Translations under genes and position numbers: made by a program
Notes under the pieces: generated by a model
What the model was told of the DNA's origin: nothing
Database searches by the model: none
What the model saw: the letters and a program-made list of their open reading frames with translations, nothing else
Shown here: piece after piece, positions 16,597 through 24,789 of the stretch
How positions within the stretch are numbered: the stretch's first letter is position 1
Layout: every line of letters starts with the position of its first letter
DNA from: CBDCDJ01 sp965215355
GTDB taxonomy: Bacteria > Deinococcota > Deinococci > Deinococcales > Trueperaceae
Assembly (NCBI GenBank): GCA_965215355.1
Contig: CBDCDJ010000007.1
Coordinates: 124,001 to 188,000 of the forward strand
DNA: 64,000 nucleotides
Direction of reading: 5' to 3'

Positions 16597-17922
16597 TTGT
16601 CTGAGCCCTTACAAAAAGCCCTGGCCGACCGGGGCTACGCCAGCCCCACCCCCGTCCAGTCGCAGGCCATTCCCCCCATTCTCGAAGCGCGAGACGTGAT
16701 GGCGGCGGCGCAAACCGGGACCGGCAAAACCGCCGGGTTCACGCTGCCTCTGTTACACCGCCTTACCGAAACGCCGTCGGTCCGGCCCAACCACCGCCAG
16801 TCCAACCACCGTCCGGTGCGGGCGCTCATCGTCACGCCCACGCGGGAACTCGCCGCGCAAGTCGCAGCAAGCGTCGAGGCCTACGGCAAGTACTTAGACG
16901 TCAAAACGGCCGTCGTGTTCGGCGGCGTGTCGGCGGGGCCGCAAATCGGCGCGTTGCGCGGAGGCGTCGACGTGCTCGTCGCCACGCCCGGCCGCCTGCT
17001 GGACCTGGTCGGTCAAAAAGCGGTGTCGTTTTCAGACCTGGAAATACTGGTTCTGGACGAGGCCGACCGAATGCTCGACATGGGCTTTATCCACGACATC
17101 CGCCGGATCGTCAAGCTGCTGCCCGCCCGGCGGCAGACGCTCCTTTTCTCGGCGACCTTTTCAAAAGAGATTCGCTCACTGGCCGAAGACTTTCTCAGCG
17201 ACCCGGTCCGCATCGACATCACGCCGGTCAACGCGGCGGCCGAAACCGTGACGCAGTGGCTCCACCCGGTCGAAAAAGCCAGCAAACCCAAGGTGCTGAG
17301 CCACCTTATCCGTCTGCACGACTGGGAACAGGTGCTCGTTTTTACCCGCACCAAACACGGGGCCAACCGTTTGGCGAAAAAGCTCGTACAAGACGGCATC
17401 GACGCCACGGCGATTCACGGCAACAAGAGTCAGGGCGCGCGCACGCGGGCTTTGGCCGCCTTTAAAGAGGGCTCGGTACGGGTGTTGGTGGCGACCGACA
17501 TCGCCGCGCGCGGCCTCGACATCGAGCAGTTGCCGCAGGTGGTCAACTTCGAGTTGCCCAACGTGCCCGAGGACTACGTTCACCGCATCGGCCGGACGGG
17601 CCGGGCGGGGCTGGCGGGCCGAGCCGTGTCGCTGGTGAGTGAGGACGAGGCCAAGCAACTCTTCGACATCGAACGCCTGCTCAAACAAACCCTGCGCCGC
17701 GAAGTGGTCGCAGGGTTCGAGCCGAGTACGGATTTGGCCCGCCAGACACAGCCGCCCACCCCCTCCGGCAATGGGCCCGGCAGTAGGACCGGCGGCAAGC
17801 CGAAACCTTCACGCGGTCGCCGCTCGAGACGCCCCCAACGCTCCAGCAACGGGAGCAGGTCACAACTGGACAACGCCCCCCGCAAAAAGGCAAACAACGG
17901 CAAAAAGCCGCGCCGCTCGTAG
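16597..17922 (+). CDS. DEAD-box RNA helicase, RhlE-like
   Basis: ATP-dependent RNA helicase. Motifs in order: Q motif (GYASPTPVQSQAIP), Walker A AQTGTGKT, PTREL, DEAD, SAT, ARGLD and HRIGRTGRAG, followed by a basic, low-complexity tail of about 70 residues (Pro/Arg/Ser/Asn-rich) that would bind RNA. Such proteins unfold structured RNA in ribosome assembly or RNA decay. The start is uncertain. TTG at 16597 removes the aromatic residue that should precede the Q motif (FGLSEPL). The frame stays open well upstream, but only ATT (16546) and ATC (16561, 16570) are available as starts. The true N-terminus is probably 9-17 residues longer. Confidence 0.93.
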   Translation: MSEPLQKALADRGYASPTPVQSQAIPPILEARDVMAAAQTGTGKTAGFTLPLLHRLTETPSVRPNHRQSNHRPVRALIVTPTRELAAQVAASVEAYGKYLDVKTAVVFGGVSAGPQIGALRGGVDVLVATPGRLLDLVGQKAVSFSDLEILVLDEADRMLDMGFIHDIRRIVKLLPARRQTLLFSATFSKEIRSLAEDFLSDPVRIDITPVNAAAETVTQWLHPVEKASKPKVLSHLIRLHDWEQVLVFTRTKHGANRLAKKLVQDGIDATAIHGNKSQGARTRALAAFKEGSVRVLVATDIAARGLDIEQLPQVVNFELPNVPEDYVHRIGRTGRAGLAGRAVSLVSEDEAKQLFDIERLLKQTLRREVVAGFEPSTDLARQTQPPTPSGNGPGSRTGGKPKPSRGRRSRRPQRSSNGSRSQLDNAPRKKANNGKKPRRS

Positions 17923-17989
17923 TTGTACTTTCTCGAGCGACCGTAGAGCCGCCTCACGGCGCAACCGAACGAACTGCTGAGTCCACCTC

Positions 17990-18096
17990 TAATACCAACG
18001 TGATTTTATCGTGTCACAGTTTGAGTTTGTCTGAGATAACGCGCTCTGCGCAGATTTATTGCTGTCATCATGACAGCAATAAATCACTCTGGTATA
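17990..18096. mobile_element. MITE-like inverted-repeat element
   Basis: The ends match as inverted repeats: ATACCAACGTGATTT at 17992 onward against the complement of AAATCACTCTGGTAT ending at 18094, with two mismatches. Inside, next to the right end, is a perfect 33-base palindrome (see 18052-18084). The element is poorer in G+C than its surroundings and codes for nothing. Size and ends fit a non-autonomous transposon relic; no transposase or second copy is in the window. Confidence 0.45.
18052..18084. repeat. Perfect 33-base palindrome
   Basis: Two 16-base arms (GATTTATTGCTGTCAT and its exact complement) around a single C at 18068. It could form a long hairpin in RNA from either strand or be a binding site for a dimeric protein. 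Confidence 0.85.
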
Positions 18097-18227
18097 AGTC
18101 GCCAGCGTCTTCAAGCTCAGCCCTGGTGAGTTTGCAAGATGCCGAGCCGGTTCATCCGCACGCTTGCGCTCGGCACTTCGTGAAACTCACTCGGGTGGTT
18201 TTGCGAGAGAAAGCCGCCGGGTGCTGC

Positions 18228-19199
18228 TTAAATCGCCAACACCTTGGCAATCTCGAACAGCTGCGTGTCGATTTTTTTCTTGCGCTCGAAGACCAGGTTC
18301 AAGGGCACGAACACCGTGCCGCGCTTGTCGACGCCGACCATCACGCCGGACTTGCCCTTTTGCAGGCCTTGCACGGCGGTGTAGCCGAGGCGCGAGGCGA
18401 GAACCCGGTCGCGGGTCGAGGGGCTGCCGCCGCGCTGCACGTGGCCCAGGATGCTGGTGCGAATTTCGTAGCCGCAGTGGGCCTCGAGTTCCCGCTGCAG
18501 GGCCATCGCGCCGCCCGGATACGCCCCCTCGGCCACGACGATGATGCTGCTCGCCTTGCCGCGCTCCTGCGCGCTGATGACGAGCGCGACGACCTCCTCG
18601 GCACCCATCTCGGACTCGGGCACGAGGATGGCTTCGGCCCCGGCGGCCACGCCGACGTTGAGAGCGATATGTCCCGACCTGCGGCCCATCACCTCGACCA
18701 AAAAAAGCCGGTCGTGGCTCGCGGCGGTGTCGCGCAGGCGGTCGATGGCCTCTAAAGCGATGTTCATGGCCGTGTTGAAACCTATCGACACGTCGGTGCC
18801 GTAAATGTCGTTGTCGATGGTGCCGGGAATGCCGACGACCGGGAAGCCGTGTTCCTCGTACAACTTGCTCGCCCCGCGGAACGAGCCGTCGCCGCCGATG
18901 ACGACGAGGCCCTCGATGTCGTGGTTACGAAGATTCGCGGCGGCCTGGGCGCGGCCCTCGGGTTCGAAAAAGGGCAGACAGCGGGCGGTGCGCAAAATCG
19001 TGCCGCCGCGCTGGATGATGTTGGCGACGCCGCGCGGCCCCATCTGTTCGATGTCGCCCTCGATAAGGCCCTGGTACCCGCGGTAAACGGCCGAGACGAG
19101 TATGTTTTCGTAGACGGCGGTGCGCACGACGGCGCGAATGGCGGCGTTCATGCCGGGCGCGTCGCCCCCGCTGGTGAGTACGGCGATGTGCTTCATCAA
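18228..19199 (-). CDS. pfkA: 6-phosphofructokinase, ATP-type
   Basis: 323 residues if it starts at TTG 19199, which is exactly 6 bases behind a TATACT box; the next codon is ATG (19196), also possible. It phosphorylates fructose 6-phosphate in glycolysis. Visible signatures are TSGGDAPGMNAAIRAVVR, VVIGGDGSFRGA for ATP/Mg binding, GIPGTIDNDIYGTD with the catalytic Asp, EVMGRRSGHIAL, and HVQRGGSPSTRDR. Length and motifs match the bacterial PfkA, with GGDGS indicating ATP rather than pyrophosphate as donor. Confidence 0.96.
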   Translation of the reverse strand: MMKHIAVLTSGGDAPGMNAAIRAVVRTAVYENILVSAVYRGYQGLIEGDIEQMGPRGVANIIQRGGTILRTARCLPFFEPEGRAQAAANLRNHDIEGLVVIGGDGSFRGASKLYEEHGFPVVGIPGTIDNDIYGTDVSIGFNTAMNIALEAIDRLRDTAASHDRLFLVEVMGRRSGHIALNVGVAAGAEAILVPESEMGAEEVVALVISAQERGKASSIIVVAEGAYPGGAMALQRELEAHCGYEIRTSILGHVQRGGSPSTRDRVLASRLGYTAVQGLQKGKSGVMVGVDKRGTVFVPLNLVFERKKKIDTQLFEIAKVLAI

Positions 19200-19205
19200 C
19201 TGCCC

Positions 19206-19211
19206 AGTATA
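19206..19211 (-). promoter_or_regulatory. -10 box of pfkA
   Basis: TATACT on the minus strand, 6 bases before TTG 19199 and 9 before ATG 19196. Confidence 0.55.
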
Positions 19212-19450
19212 GCTCAGCAGCTTGGCGGCGCTTCAGTGGCGCTGCAGCGGCCTTCGCCGGGAGCGGAGTTGGCGCAAAGGCGAGGGAAGTTACCACCGCC
19301 CGACAACCCCGAGCCGGGTCGAAGAGTTGGCCACGGCTGTGTAGTCATGACGGATGTGGGCACAGTTGAAGCGCCCGCACCAAAGCCCAAACGTTGCCTA
19401 CCGCGAACAAACTTCTCAGAGTCGGCGGCTGAACCTAAAGGCGGCTAAAC

Positions 19451-20572
19451 CTAAAGAAGCGCTCGAGCCCGCAACACTTTCTCCCTAGCCCCTTCCGCGG
19501 TTGTCCCCAGCGCCGTGACGTGCCCCATCTTCCGCCCGGCTCGAGCCTCCGTTTTGCCGTAGAAGTGCAGGTGGACGTCCTCAGCCAAAACTTCAAGCCA
19601 GTTCGGCTCGCCCTGTTGCCACAGGTCGCCCAACAGGTTCGCCATCGCCGCAGGCCGTAACAACTCGCAGCTACCCAGCGGCAAACCGCAGACCGCGCGC
19701 AGTTGCTGCTCGAACTGGCTCGTCGCGCAGGCCTCGAGGGTCAAGTGTCCCGAGTTGTGGGGCCGCGGCGCGAGTTCGTTGACGAGCAGGCTGTCGTCCC
19801 GGGTTAAGAAAAACTCGACGCACATCACCCCGACGATGTTTAGGGCCTCGAGGACGGCCCGGGCGGTCGCGACGGCGTCGGCGGCGACTTTCTCGGGAAG
19901 ACGGGCAGGCGCCGTGGTGACGTCTAGGATGTGCTTTCGGTGCTCGTTCGCCAGCACGCCGAAGTGATTGAGTGCGCCCGTGGCGGTGCGCGCCGCGACG
20001 ACGGAGATTTCCCGCTCGAAGTCGACGAAAGCCTCGAGAACCGCCGCCCCGCCGAGTTCGTCGTAAGCAGCGGTCAATTCGCCCAACGACGCCACGCGCC
20101 GCTGTCCCTTGCCGTCATAGCCGAAACCGGCCGTCTTGAGGACGGCGGGACCGCCCACGGTTTCGAAGGCGGGCGCAAGGTCGTCCGCGCTGCGAATCAA
20201 CGCGAACGGGACGACGGGAAAGCCGTTTTGCTTTAAGAACGCTTTTTCCCGCCCCCGGTTTTGCGTGACGAACAGCACTGCGGGTGAAGGGCGGACGGGG
20301 GTTACCCTTTCTGCGGCCTCGAGGGTTGCCGCCGGGATGTTCTCGAACTCGACGGTGAGCGCGTCCACGCCGCGCGCGAAGGCGCGAACCGCGTCCAGGT
20401 CTTCGTAAGCAGCGGCAAGCTCCACGTCGGCCGCTTGACCGGCGGGCGTGTCCGTGCCGGGGGAGAACACGTGGACGCGGTAGCCCAGGCGTTTGGCCTC
20501 GAGCGCGAGCATCCGGCCGAGCTGACCGCTGCCGAAAATGCCGAGGGTCGCGCCGGGTAGAACAGGTTTCAC
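19451..20572 (-). CDS. purK: N5-carboxyaminoimidazole ribonucleotide synthase
   Basis: 373 residues from GTG 20572, which overlaps the purE stop by 4 bases (GTGA). PurK is an ATP-grasp enzyme that carboxylates AIR with bicarbonate in purine synthesis and hands N5-CAIR to PurE. It opens with GIFGSGQLGRMLALEAKRLGY; VLKTAGFGYDGKGQ is the ATP-grasp loop, followed by FEREISVVAART and NELAPRPHNSGHLTLEA near the active site. The in-frame sequence upstream of the GTG is Arg/Gly-rich and is only the complement of purE coding sequence. Confidence 0.95.
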   Translation of the reverse strand: MKPVLPGATLGIFGSGQLGRMLALEAKRLGYRVHVFSPGTDTPAGQAADVELAAAYEDLDAVRAFARGVDALTVEFENIPAATLEAAERVTPVRPSPAVLFVTQNRGREKAFLKQNGFPVVPFALIRSADDLAPAFETVGGPAVLKTAGFGYDGKGQRRVASLGELTAAYDELGGAAVLEAFVDFEREISVVAARTATGALNHFGVLANEHRKHILDVTTAPARLPEKVAADAVATARAVLEALNIVGVMCVEFFLTRDDSLLVNELAPRPHNSGHLTLEACATSQFEQQLRAVCGLPLGSCELLRPAAMANLLGDLWQQGEPNWLEVLAEDVHLHFYGKTEARAGRKMGHVTALGTTAEGAREKVLRARALL

Positions 20573-21069
20573 AGGGGCAGTTCCGAGTCGAGCACTTTTT
20601 GCGTTTGCGCTTCGCGAAAGGCGCGCAGCTTTGCGCGCAACTCGGGCCGATTGTTCGACAGAATCGCAACCGCCAACAGCGCCGCGTTCTTCGCGCCCGC
20701 CGCGCCGATGGCCAGGGTGCCGACCGGAATCCCCGCGGGCATCTGCACAATGGAGAGGAGCGAGTCTTGACCGCTCAGCGCGCGGCTCTGCACCGGCACC
20801 CCGAGGACGGGAACCGGGGTTTGCGCCGCGACCATCCCCGGTAAATGCGCCGCGCCGCCCGCCCCGGCGATGATGACTTCCAAGCCTTTGGCTTCGGCTG
20901 CGGCGGCGAACGTCGCCAGGCGCTCGGGCGTGCGGTGGGCCGAGACGACCGCGCACTCGTGCGGCACGCCGAACTGCGCCAGCAACTCGTGCGCGTGCCG
21001 CATCGTCTCCCAGTCGGAGGTGCTGCCCATGACGACGGCGACGAGACTTTTGTTCGGCAGCTCGCTCAC
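20569..21069 (-). CDS. purE: 5-(carboxyamino)imidazole ribonucleotide mutase
   Basis: 166 residues from GTG 21069, sharing GTGA with the stop of the gene upstream. PurE converts N5-CAIR to CAIR. The characteristic VMGSTSDWETM, AHRTPE and AGAGGAAHLPGM motifs are present, followed by PVQSRALSGQDSLLSIVQMPAGIPVGTLAIG. It is a class I PurE, as expected next to purK. Middle gene of a three-gene translationally coupled unit. Confidence 0.96.
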   Translation of the reverse strand: MSELPNKSLVAVVMGSTSDWETMRHAHELLAQFGVPHECAVVSAHRTPERLATFAAAAEAKGLEVIIAGAGGAAHLPGMVAAQTPVPVLGVPVQSRALSGQDSLLSIVQMPAGIPVGTLAIGAAGAKNAALLAVAILSNNRPELRAKLRAFREAQTQKVLDSELPL

Positions 21070-22058
21070 CGGCTCCCCACCTCCGCGGCTTCCGGCAACA
21101 CGTCTCGGACGGTGGCACGGTGCAGGCGGTCGCGCACCGCCAGCCACTCGGGCTCGTCCGGCACCGCTTCGACGTAAAGACGGGTCAGGTGAGCCGCGTC
21201 CAGCGCGCGCAACGCCGCGTAAAGGCCGCGGCCGTAGGCCTCGGGCTCGGCGGGCAAGCTGCGCCACGGCCCCTTGACCCAGGCCGGCCCCAACCGCTGC
21301 GACAAAAAGCCGACCCTTTCCCCTTCCGTGCGCGCGAGGTTGTCGATTTGCTGCGCGCTCACCAAAAAACTCGGCGTGGTCGGCGCGTAGTGGCTCGGCA
21401 AGCTGCCGGACACCCGCACCGCCGACGACCCTACAACCTCCGGCGCGTAGCCGAGCAACTCCGTGAGACGTTCGACCGGAACGCCGCCGGGCCGCAAGAC
21501 CTTCGCCCTGCCCGCGCTGAGGTCGAGGATGGTCGACTCCAAGCCCACCTCACAAGCCCCGCCGTCCAGAACGAGGTCGACACTGTCCCCCAGCTCTGCG
21601 GCCACGTGCTCGGCCCGGGTCGGGCTGATGCGCCCGAAGCGGTTGGCCGACGGCGCGGCGATGCCCCCGCCGAAAGCGTTAAGCAAAGCCAAGGCCACCC
21701 TATGGTTCGGCACGCGCACGCCCACCGTGTCTTGACCGCCGGTGACGGCGTCGGGAACCTGCAAAGAGCGTTTCAGGACGAGGGTTAACGGACCCGGCCA
21801 GAAGGCGTCGGCCAACCGATAGGCAAGCTCGGGAACGTCCGCCGCCCAGGCCGCCAAGTGCGCCGCGTCCGGCAGGTGGACGATCAAAGGGTGGTCGGCG
21901 GGCCGACCTTTCGCCGCGAAAATTTTAGCCACGGTTTCCGGGTTGAGCGCGTCCGCGCCTATTCCGTAGACGGTTTCGGTGGGAAAGGCGACGAGCCGGC
22001 CCTCTTTTAACAGGTCGGCCGCGCGCGCTACGGTTTGCGGGGTGGGCTTAAGAATCAT
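21066..22058 (-). CDS. L-threonylcarbamoyladenylate synthase, Sua5 type
   Basis: 330 residues. The YrdC domain (about 5-200: KEGRLVAFPTETVYGIGADA, KIFAAKGRPADHPLIVHL, APSANRFGRISPT, STILDL) makes threonylcarbamoyl-AMP from Thr, bicarbonate and ATP. This is the first step of the t6A modification of tRNAs that read ANN codons. The extra C-terminal domain with SGSLPSHYAP makes it a Sua5-type rather than a short YrdC/TsaC protein. First gene of a coupled operon with purE and purK (4-base overlaps); no functional link between t6A and purine synthesis is established. Confidence 0.94.
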   Translation of the reverse strand: MILKPTPQTVARAADLLKEGRLVAFPTETVYGIGADALNPETVAKIFAAKGRPADHPLIVHLPDAAHLAAWAADVPELAYRLADAFWPGPLTLVLKRSLQVPDAVTGGQDTVGVRVPNHRVALALLNAFGGGIAAPSANRFGRISPTRAEHVAAELGDSVDLVLDGGACEVGLESTILDLSAGRAKVLRPGGVPVERLTELLGYAPEVVGSSAVRVSGSLPSHYAPTTPSFLVSAQQIDNLARTEGERVGFLSQRLGPAWVKGPWRSLPAEPEAYGRGLYAALRALDAAHLTRLYVEAVPDEPEWLAVRDRLHRATVRDVLPEAAEVGSR

Positions 22059-22073
22059 CAGGCAAAGCTTACC

Positions 22074-23333
22074 CTAGAGAACGAGGACAATCCGCAAGTC
22101 GTTGACGTTCGTGCCCGTCGGCCCGGTGTTGAAAAGCGTTCCGGTTTGTTCGAAAAACGTGTAGCTGTCGTTGTGCGCCAGCAACGCTTGGGCTCGAGCC
22201 CGCCCCACCCGCCCTAAAACCTCTGGTACCACGAACGCGCCCGCGTTCTGTTCGCTGCCGTCGATGCCGTCGGTGTCCGCGGCGAGCGCGTAAACGCCCT
22301 TCAGGCCGTCCAGCTCCAGGGCCAGCGCCAGCGCGAACTCGCCGTTGCGCCCGCCGCGGCCCGGCCCGCGCACCGTCACGGTCGTCTCGCCCCCCGACAA
22401 CAACGCGCAGGGTCTGGCAAAGGGTTGGCTGTGGCGTACGATTTGCCGTACCAGGGCGGCGTGTATTTTGGCCGCTGCCCGCGCCTCGCCCGTAACGCTG
22501 CTGCTGAGGATGTGGGCGGGGACACCGTGAGCTGAGAGCCAACCCGCCGCCGCCTCGAGGCTTTGCTGGGCGCTCCCGACGAGGTGGTTGCTCACGTGTT
22601 CGAACACCCGGTCGCCCGGTTTGGGCGTTTCGGGGACTTCGCCCCGCGCGCCGGCTTCGAGATAGGCTCTCGCTTCGGGCGCGTCGACGGCGTAGCGGTC
22701 CAGCACGGCCGAAGCGTCCGCAAAGGTCGTCGCGTCGGGCCCCGTGGGCCCGGAGGCGATCGTCGAGAAGTCGTCGCCGACCACGTCCGACAACAGCAGC
22801 GCCACCACGCGGGCGGGCGCGGCGGCCGCGGCGAGCCTGCCACCCTTGACGCGTGAGAGGTGCTTGCGCACCGCGTTCATCTCCCCGATGTCGGCCCCCG
22901 AGCGCAGCAACTCGCGCGTGAGCGCGGCTTTTTGCGCCAGCGTGACCCCCGCCGGGGCGGTCAACAGTGCCGAGCCGCCACCCGAGACGAGGCAGAGTAA
23001 AAGGTCGTTTTGGTCCAGGCCTCGAGCCAGCTCCAAAATCCGCTCGGTCGCTCGCCGTCCGGCCGCGTCCGGCACCGGGTGGGCGGCCTCGACCACCTCT
23101 AGCTGGTGGGTCGGGGCCCCGTGGCCGTAGCGGGTGATGACGAGCCCCTCCAAACGCTCCGCCCCGTAATGTGCCTCGACCGCCTGCGCCATTCTTGCCG
23201 CCGCCTTGCCCGCGCCGACCACGACCGTTCGGCCCGGGGCTAAAGGGGGCAAATGCCCCGCCAGGTGCTTGCCGGGGTGAGCGGCTTCTACGGCTGCGTA
23301 AAAAGCTTCCTCGAGCAACTGGCGGGGCGTCAT
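22074..23333 (-). CDS. Glycerate 2-kinase, MOFRL family
   Basis: 419 residues from ATG 23333; the frame is closed by a stop three codons upstream. GckA/TtuD-type kinases phosphorylate D-glycerate to 2-phosphoglycerate. The N-terminal DUF4147 domain has VVGAGKAAARMAQAVE, SGGGSALL and SDVVGDDFSTIASGPTGPD. The C-terminal MOFRL domain has LLSGGETTVTVRGPGRGGRNGEFALALA and DTDGIDG, then NTGPTGTNVNDL. It feeds glycerate into lower glycolysis. A TACACT box lies 9 bases upstream. The 15 bases between its stop and the ATG of the Sua5 gene make joint transcription likely. Confidence 0.93.
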   Translation of the reverse strand: MTPRQLLEEAFYAAVEAAHPGKHLAGHLPPLAPGRTVVVGAGKAAARMAQAVEAHYGAERLEGLVITRYGHGAPTHQLEVVEAAHPVPDAAGRRATERILELARGLDQNDLLLCLVSGGGSALLTAPAGVTLAQKAALTRELLRSGADIGEMNAVRKHLSRVKGGRLAAAAAPARVVALLLSDVVGDDFSTIASGPTGPDATTFADASAVLDRYAVDAPEARAYLEAGARGEVPETPKPGDRVFEHVSNHLVGSAQQSLEAAAGWLSAHGVPAHILSSSVTGEARAAAKIHAALVRQIVRHSQPFARPCALLSGGETTVTVRGPGRGGRNGEFALALALELDGLKGVYALAADTDGIDGSEQNAGAFVVPEVLGRVGRARAQALLAHNDSYTFFEQTGTLFNTGPTGTNVNDLRIVLVL

Positions 23334-23342
23334 CGTGGGTCA

Positions 23343-23348
23343 AGTGTA
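23343..23348 (-). promoter_or_regulatory. -10 box of the glycerate kinase gene
   Basis: TACACT on the minus strand, 9 bases before ATG 23333. The next upstream codons contain a stop, so this ATG is the only start. Confidence 0.5.
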
Positions 23349-23416
23349 GCCGAAGAGGCGTGCTGCGTTGAACGATGTCTGCTCGGTACTTTCCTTATGT
23401 TGCCCCGAAAGTGCGT

Positions 23417-23422
23417 TAGAAT
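23417..23422 (+). promoter_or_regulatory. -10 box of the gene at 23429
   Basis: TAGAAT exactly 6 bases before ATG 23429; leaderless type. Confidence 0.55.
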
Positions 23423-23428
23423 ACCCTC

Positions 23429-23713
23429 ATGTTCGGACTTTTCAGCAGACAGAACCCCAACTTCAAGGACGACGGCAACTTTTTGCTGGCTCGAGTCCGC
23501 ACCAGCAAAAACGGCGAGGTCATCCCGGTGCGCATCTCCAAAACGAGCGAGATGAGCCCCGGCCAAGGCGGTTACTTCGTCCGCAAGGCGCTGGTGGGGC
23601 CGGAAACGTTCGACCAGGCTTCGCTGGAAATCACCACCAACCGGAGCCACCGCGTCAAAATCGCCACGGTCGACGGCGGCGAACTCATTCCGGTCAAAGA
23701 GTGGCGAGACTGA
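23429..23713 (+). CDS. Conserved-looking 94-residue protein, function unknown
   Basis: A soluble protein without signal or membrane segment. It alternates charged and short hydrophobic beta-like stretches (NFLLARVRTSKNGEVIPVRI, VGPETFDQASLEI, RVKIATVDGGELIPVKEW). Its leaderless-type promoter and even codon use support a real gene. I do not recognise a family. It stands alone: divergent from the glycerate kinase gene and convergent with the next one. Confidence 0.75.
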   Translation: MFGLFSRQNPNFKDDGNFLLARVRTSKNGEVIPVRISKTSEMSPGQGGYFVRKALVGPETFDQASLEITTNRSHRVKIATVDGGELIPVKEWRD

Positions 23714-23726
23714 GACAAACCGGCGT

Positions 23727-24215
23727 TCAGGGTGCAGCAACGCTGAAGTCGAACCCTCGCAGGGCGATTCTGTCCGCCACGCGCACCCGGTTGGGGTTCG
23801 TTTCGGCACCCCGAAACAGCTGCACGACGAGGGCGTAGTCGCCCGGTTCGGCCCGGTCGCGCAGTCTGAAACTCAGGCTCGTGCTCAAACCGCCTCGCAA
23901 AACCTGTCCCGAAAAAGGCACGCGAAACACGCGCTCTTTCTCCTGCGCCGTCGCAAAGATGAGGTGGGCGGCCTGCGGCCAACCCCGCGCCACGTCCCGC
24001 TCGACGACGTTCAAAAAAAGGACGCCCTCGTCGACCGTCTCTGCCGCGTCGTTGAGGGTGATGACAAAGTCGATGTCGGCGGTTTCGCCTTGGTGGTACG
24101 TGGCTTGAACGTTTGTGGTGACGAGCAGCGTGAGGGGCGGGGTTTGAGCCCGGCTCGAGGTCAAAACCAGCGACAAAAGAGCGAAAAAGACGAAACTGCA
24201 GCGGGCTAGGTCCAC
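23727..24215 (-). CDS. Exported protein of unknown function
   Basis: 162 residues from GTG 24215, 6 bases behind a TAGACT box. A signal peptide (FVFFALLSLVLTSSRAQ) with a likely cut after AQ is followed by a single beta-rich domain: VTTNVQATYHQGETADIDFVITL, VFRVPFSGQVLRGGLSTSLSF, YALVVQLFRG. The pattern is that of an immunoglobulin-like or CARDB-like periplasmic domain. No catalytic residues or lipobox were seen. Confidence 0.8.
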   Translation of the reverse strand: MDLARCSFVFFALLSLVLTSSRAQTPPLTLLVTTNVQATYHQGETADIDFVITLNDAAETVDEGVLFLNVVERDVARGWPQAAHLIFATAQEKERVFRVPFSGQVLRGGLSTSLSFRLRDRAEPGDYALVVQLFRGAETNPNRVRVADRIALRGFDFSVAAP

Positions 24216-24221
24216 AACCGA

Positions 24222-24227
24222 AGTCTA
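24222..24227 (-). promoter_or_regulatory. -10 box of the exported-protein gene
   Basis: TAGACT on the minus strand, 6 bases before GTG 24215. Confidence 0.55.
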
Positions 24228-24305
24228 ACGTAGACCCGGCCCCTACGGGGTTAACCGTTTCACGCGCTGCCGGACACGCCTACTGCACACCCTCACTGTG
24301 CACGC

Positions 24306-24686
24306 CTACTGCGCGCTCACCAGGTCGGGCCGCAACCGTTTCGCCTCGCGCAGGTAGACGTGTTTGATGTCGGCCTGGGTTTTTTGGGTGTTGACCTGCA
24401 TGAGCACGCGCACCGCGCGGGGCAACCTGCCGGGCACGGGGATTTCCTGGCTGCACATCAAGGGCACCGCCGTCATGCCGAGCCGCCGCGCGGCCTCCGC
24501 CGGAAAGGTGCTGGACAAGTCGGGCGTGGTAGTGAAGAAGACGGCGGCAATCGCCCCGAAGTCGACGTCGTTCGCCGCCAGCATCGCCTGCAACAGTTCC
24601 TCGGTGGCGTTCAAAACGAGGTCGGCCTCGTCCCGCTCGGTGGTCGTCGCCCCGCGGATGCCGCGCAGCCAGTAGGGTTGGTCCAT
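24306..24686 (-). CDS. aroH: Chorismate mutase, AroH class
   Basis: 126 residues, the length of the Bacillus AroH trimer subunit. It rearranges chorismate to prephenate for Phe and Tyr synthesis. LRGIRGATTTERDEAD at the N-terminus carries the active-site Arg; VFFTTTPDLSSTFPAEAAR, VPLMCSQEIPVPG and RAVRVLMQVNT complete the pattern, with Cys and Arg at the expected places. ATG 24686 is chosen since it is 5 bases from a TAGACT box; the in-frame TTG at 24701 lies upstream of that box. An AroQ-type mutase domain is also fused to the DAHP synthase at 57561. Confidence 0.93.
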   Translation of the reverse strand: MDQPYWLRGIRGATTTERDEADLVLNATEELLQAMLAANDVDFGAIAAVFFTTTPDLSSTFPAEAARRLGMTAVPLMCSQEIPVPGRLPRAVRVLMQVNTQKTQADIKHVYLREAKRLRPDLVSAQ

Positions 24687-24691
24687 AGCCG

Positions 24692-24697
24692 AGTCTA
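24692..24697 (-). promoter_or_regulatory. -10 box of aroH
   Basis: TAGACT on the minus strand, 5 bases before ATG 24686. Confidence 0.5.
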
Positions 24698-24777
24698 CCA
24701 AACGCTAACGTTGCCCGGGGGCTCGAGCTTTATCTTCCTCTTAGCGTACACAGCCGCTTTTCGGCCGCGGCACCTGC

Positions 24778-24783
24778 TAAACT
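24778..24783 (+). promoter_or_regulatory. -10 box of the acyl-CoA dehydrogenase gene
   Basis: TAAACT exactly 6 bases before ATG 24790; leaderless type. Confidence 0.55.
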
Positions 24784-24789
24784 AAGCCC

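Larger units (their letters stand above)
17923..18227. other. Interval between helicase and pfkA
   Basis: No gene is seen in these 305 bases. The middle is the A/T-rich inverted-repeat element described separately (17990-18096). The part from 18100 to 18227 shows nothing I can assign; it lies just past the 3' end of pfkA. Confidence 0.5.

Noticed and set aside
22069..23343. Long minus-strand frame overlapping glycerate kinase
   Set aside because: Gly/Arg-rich read-through of the real gene in another frame; all family motifs are in the 22074-23333 frame.
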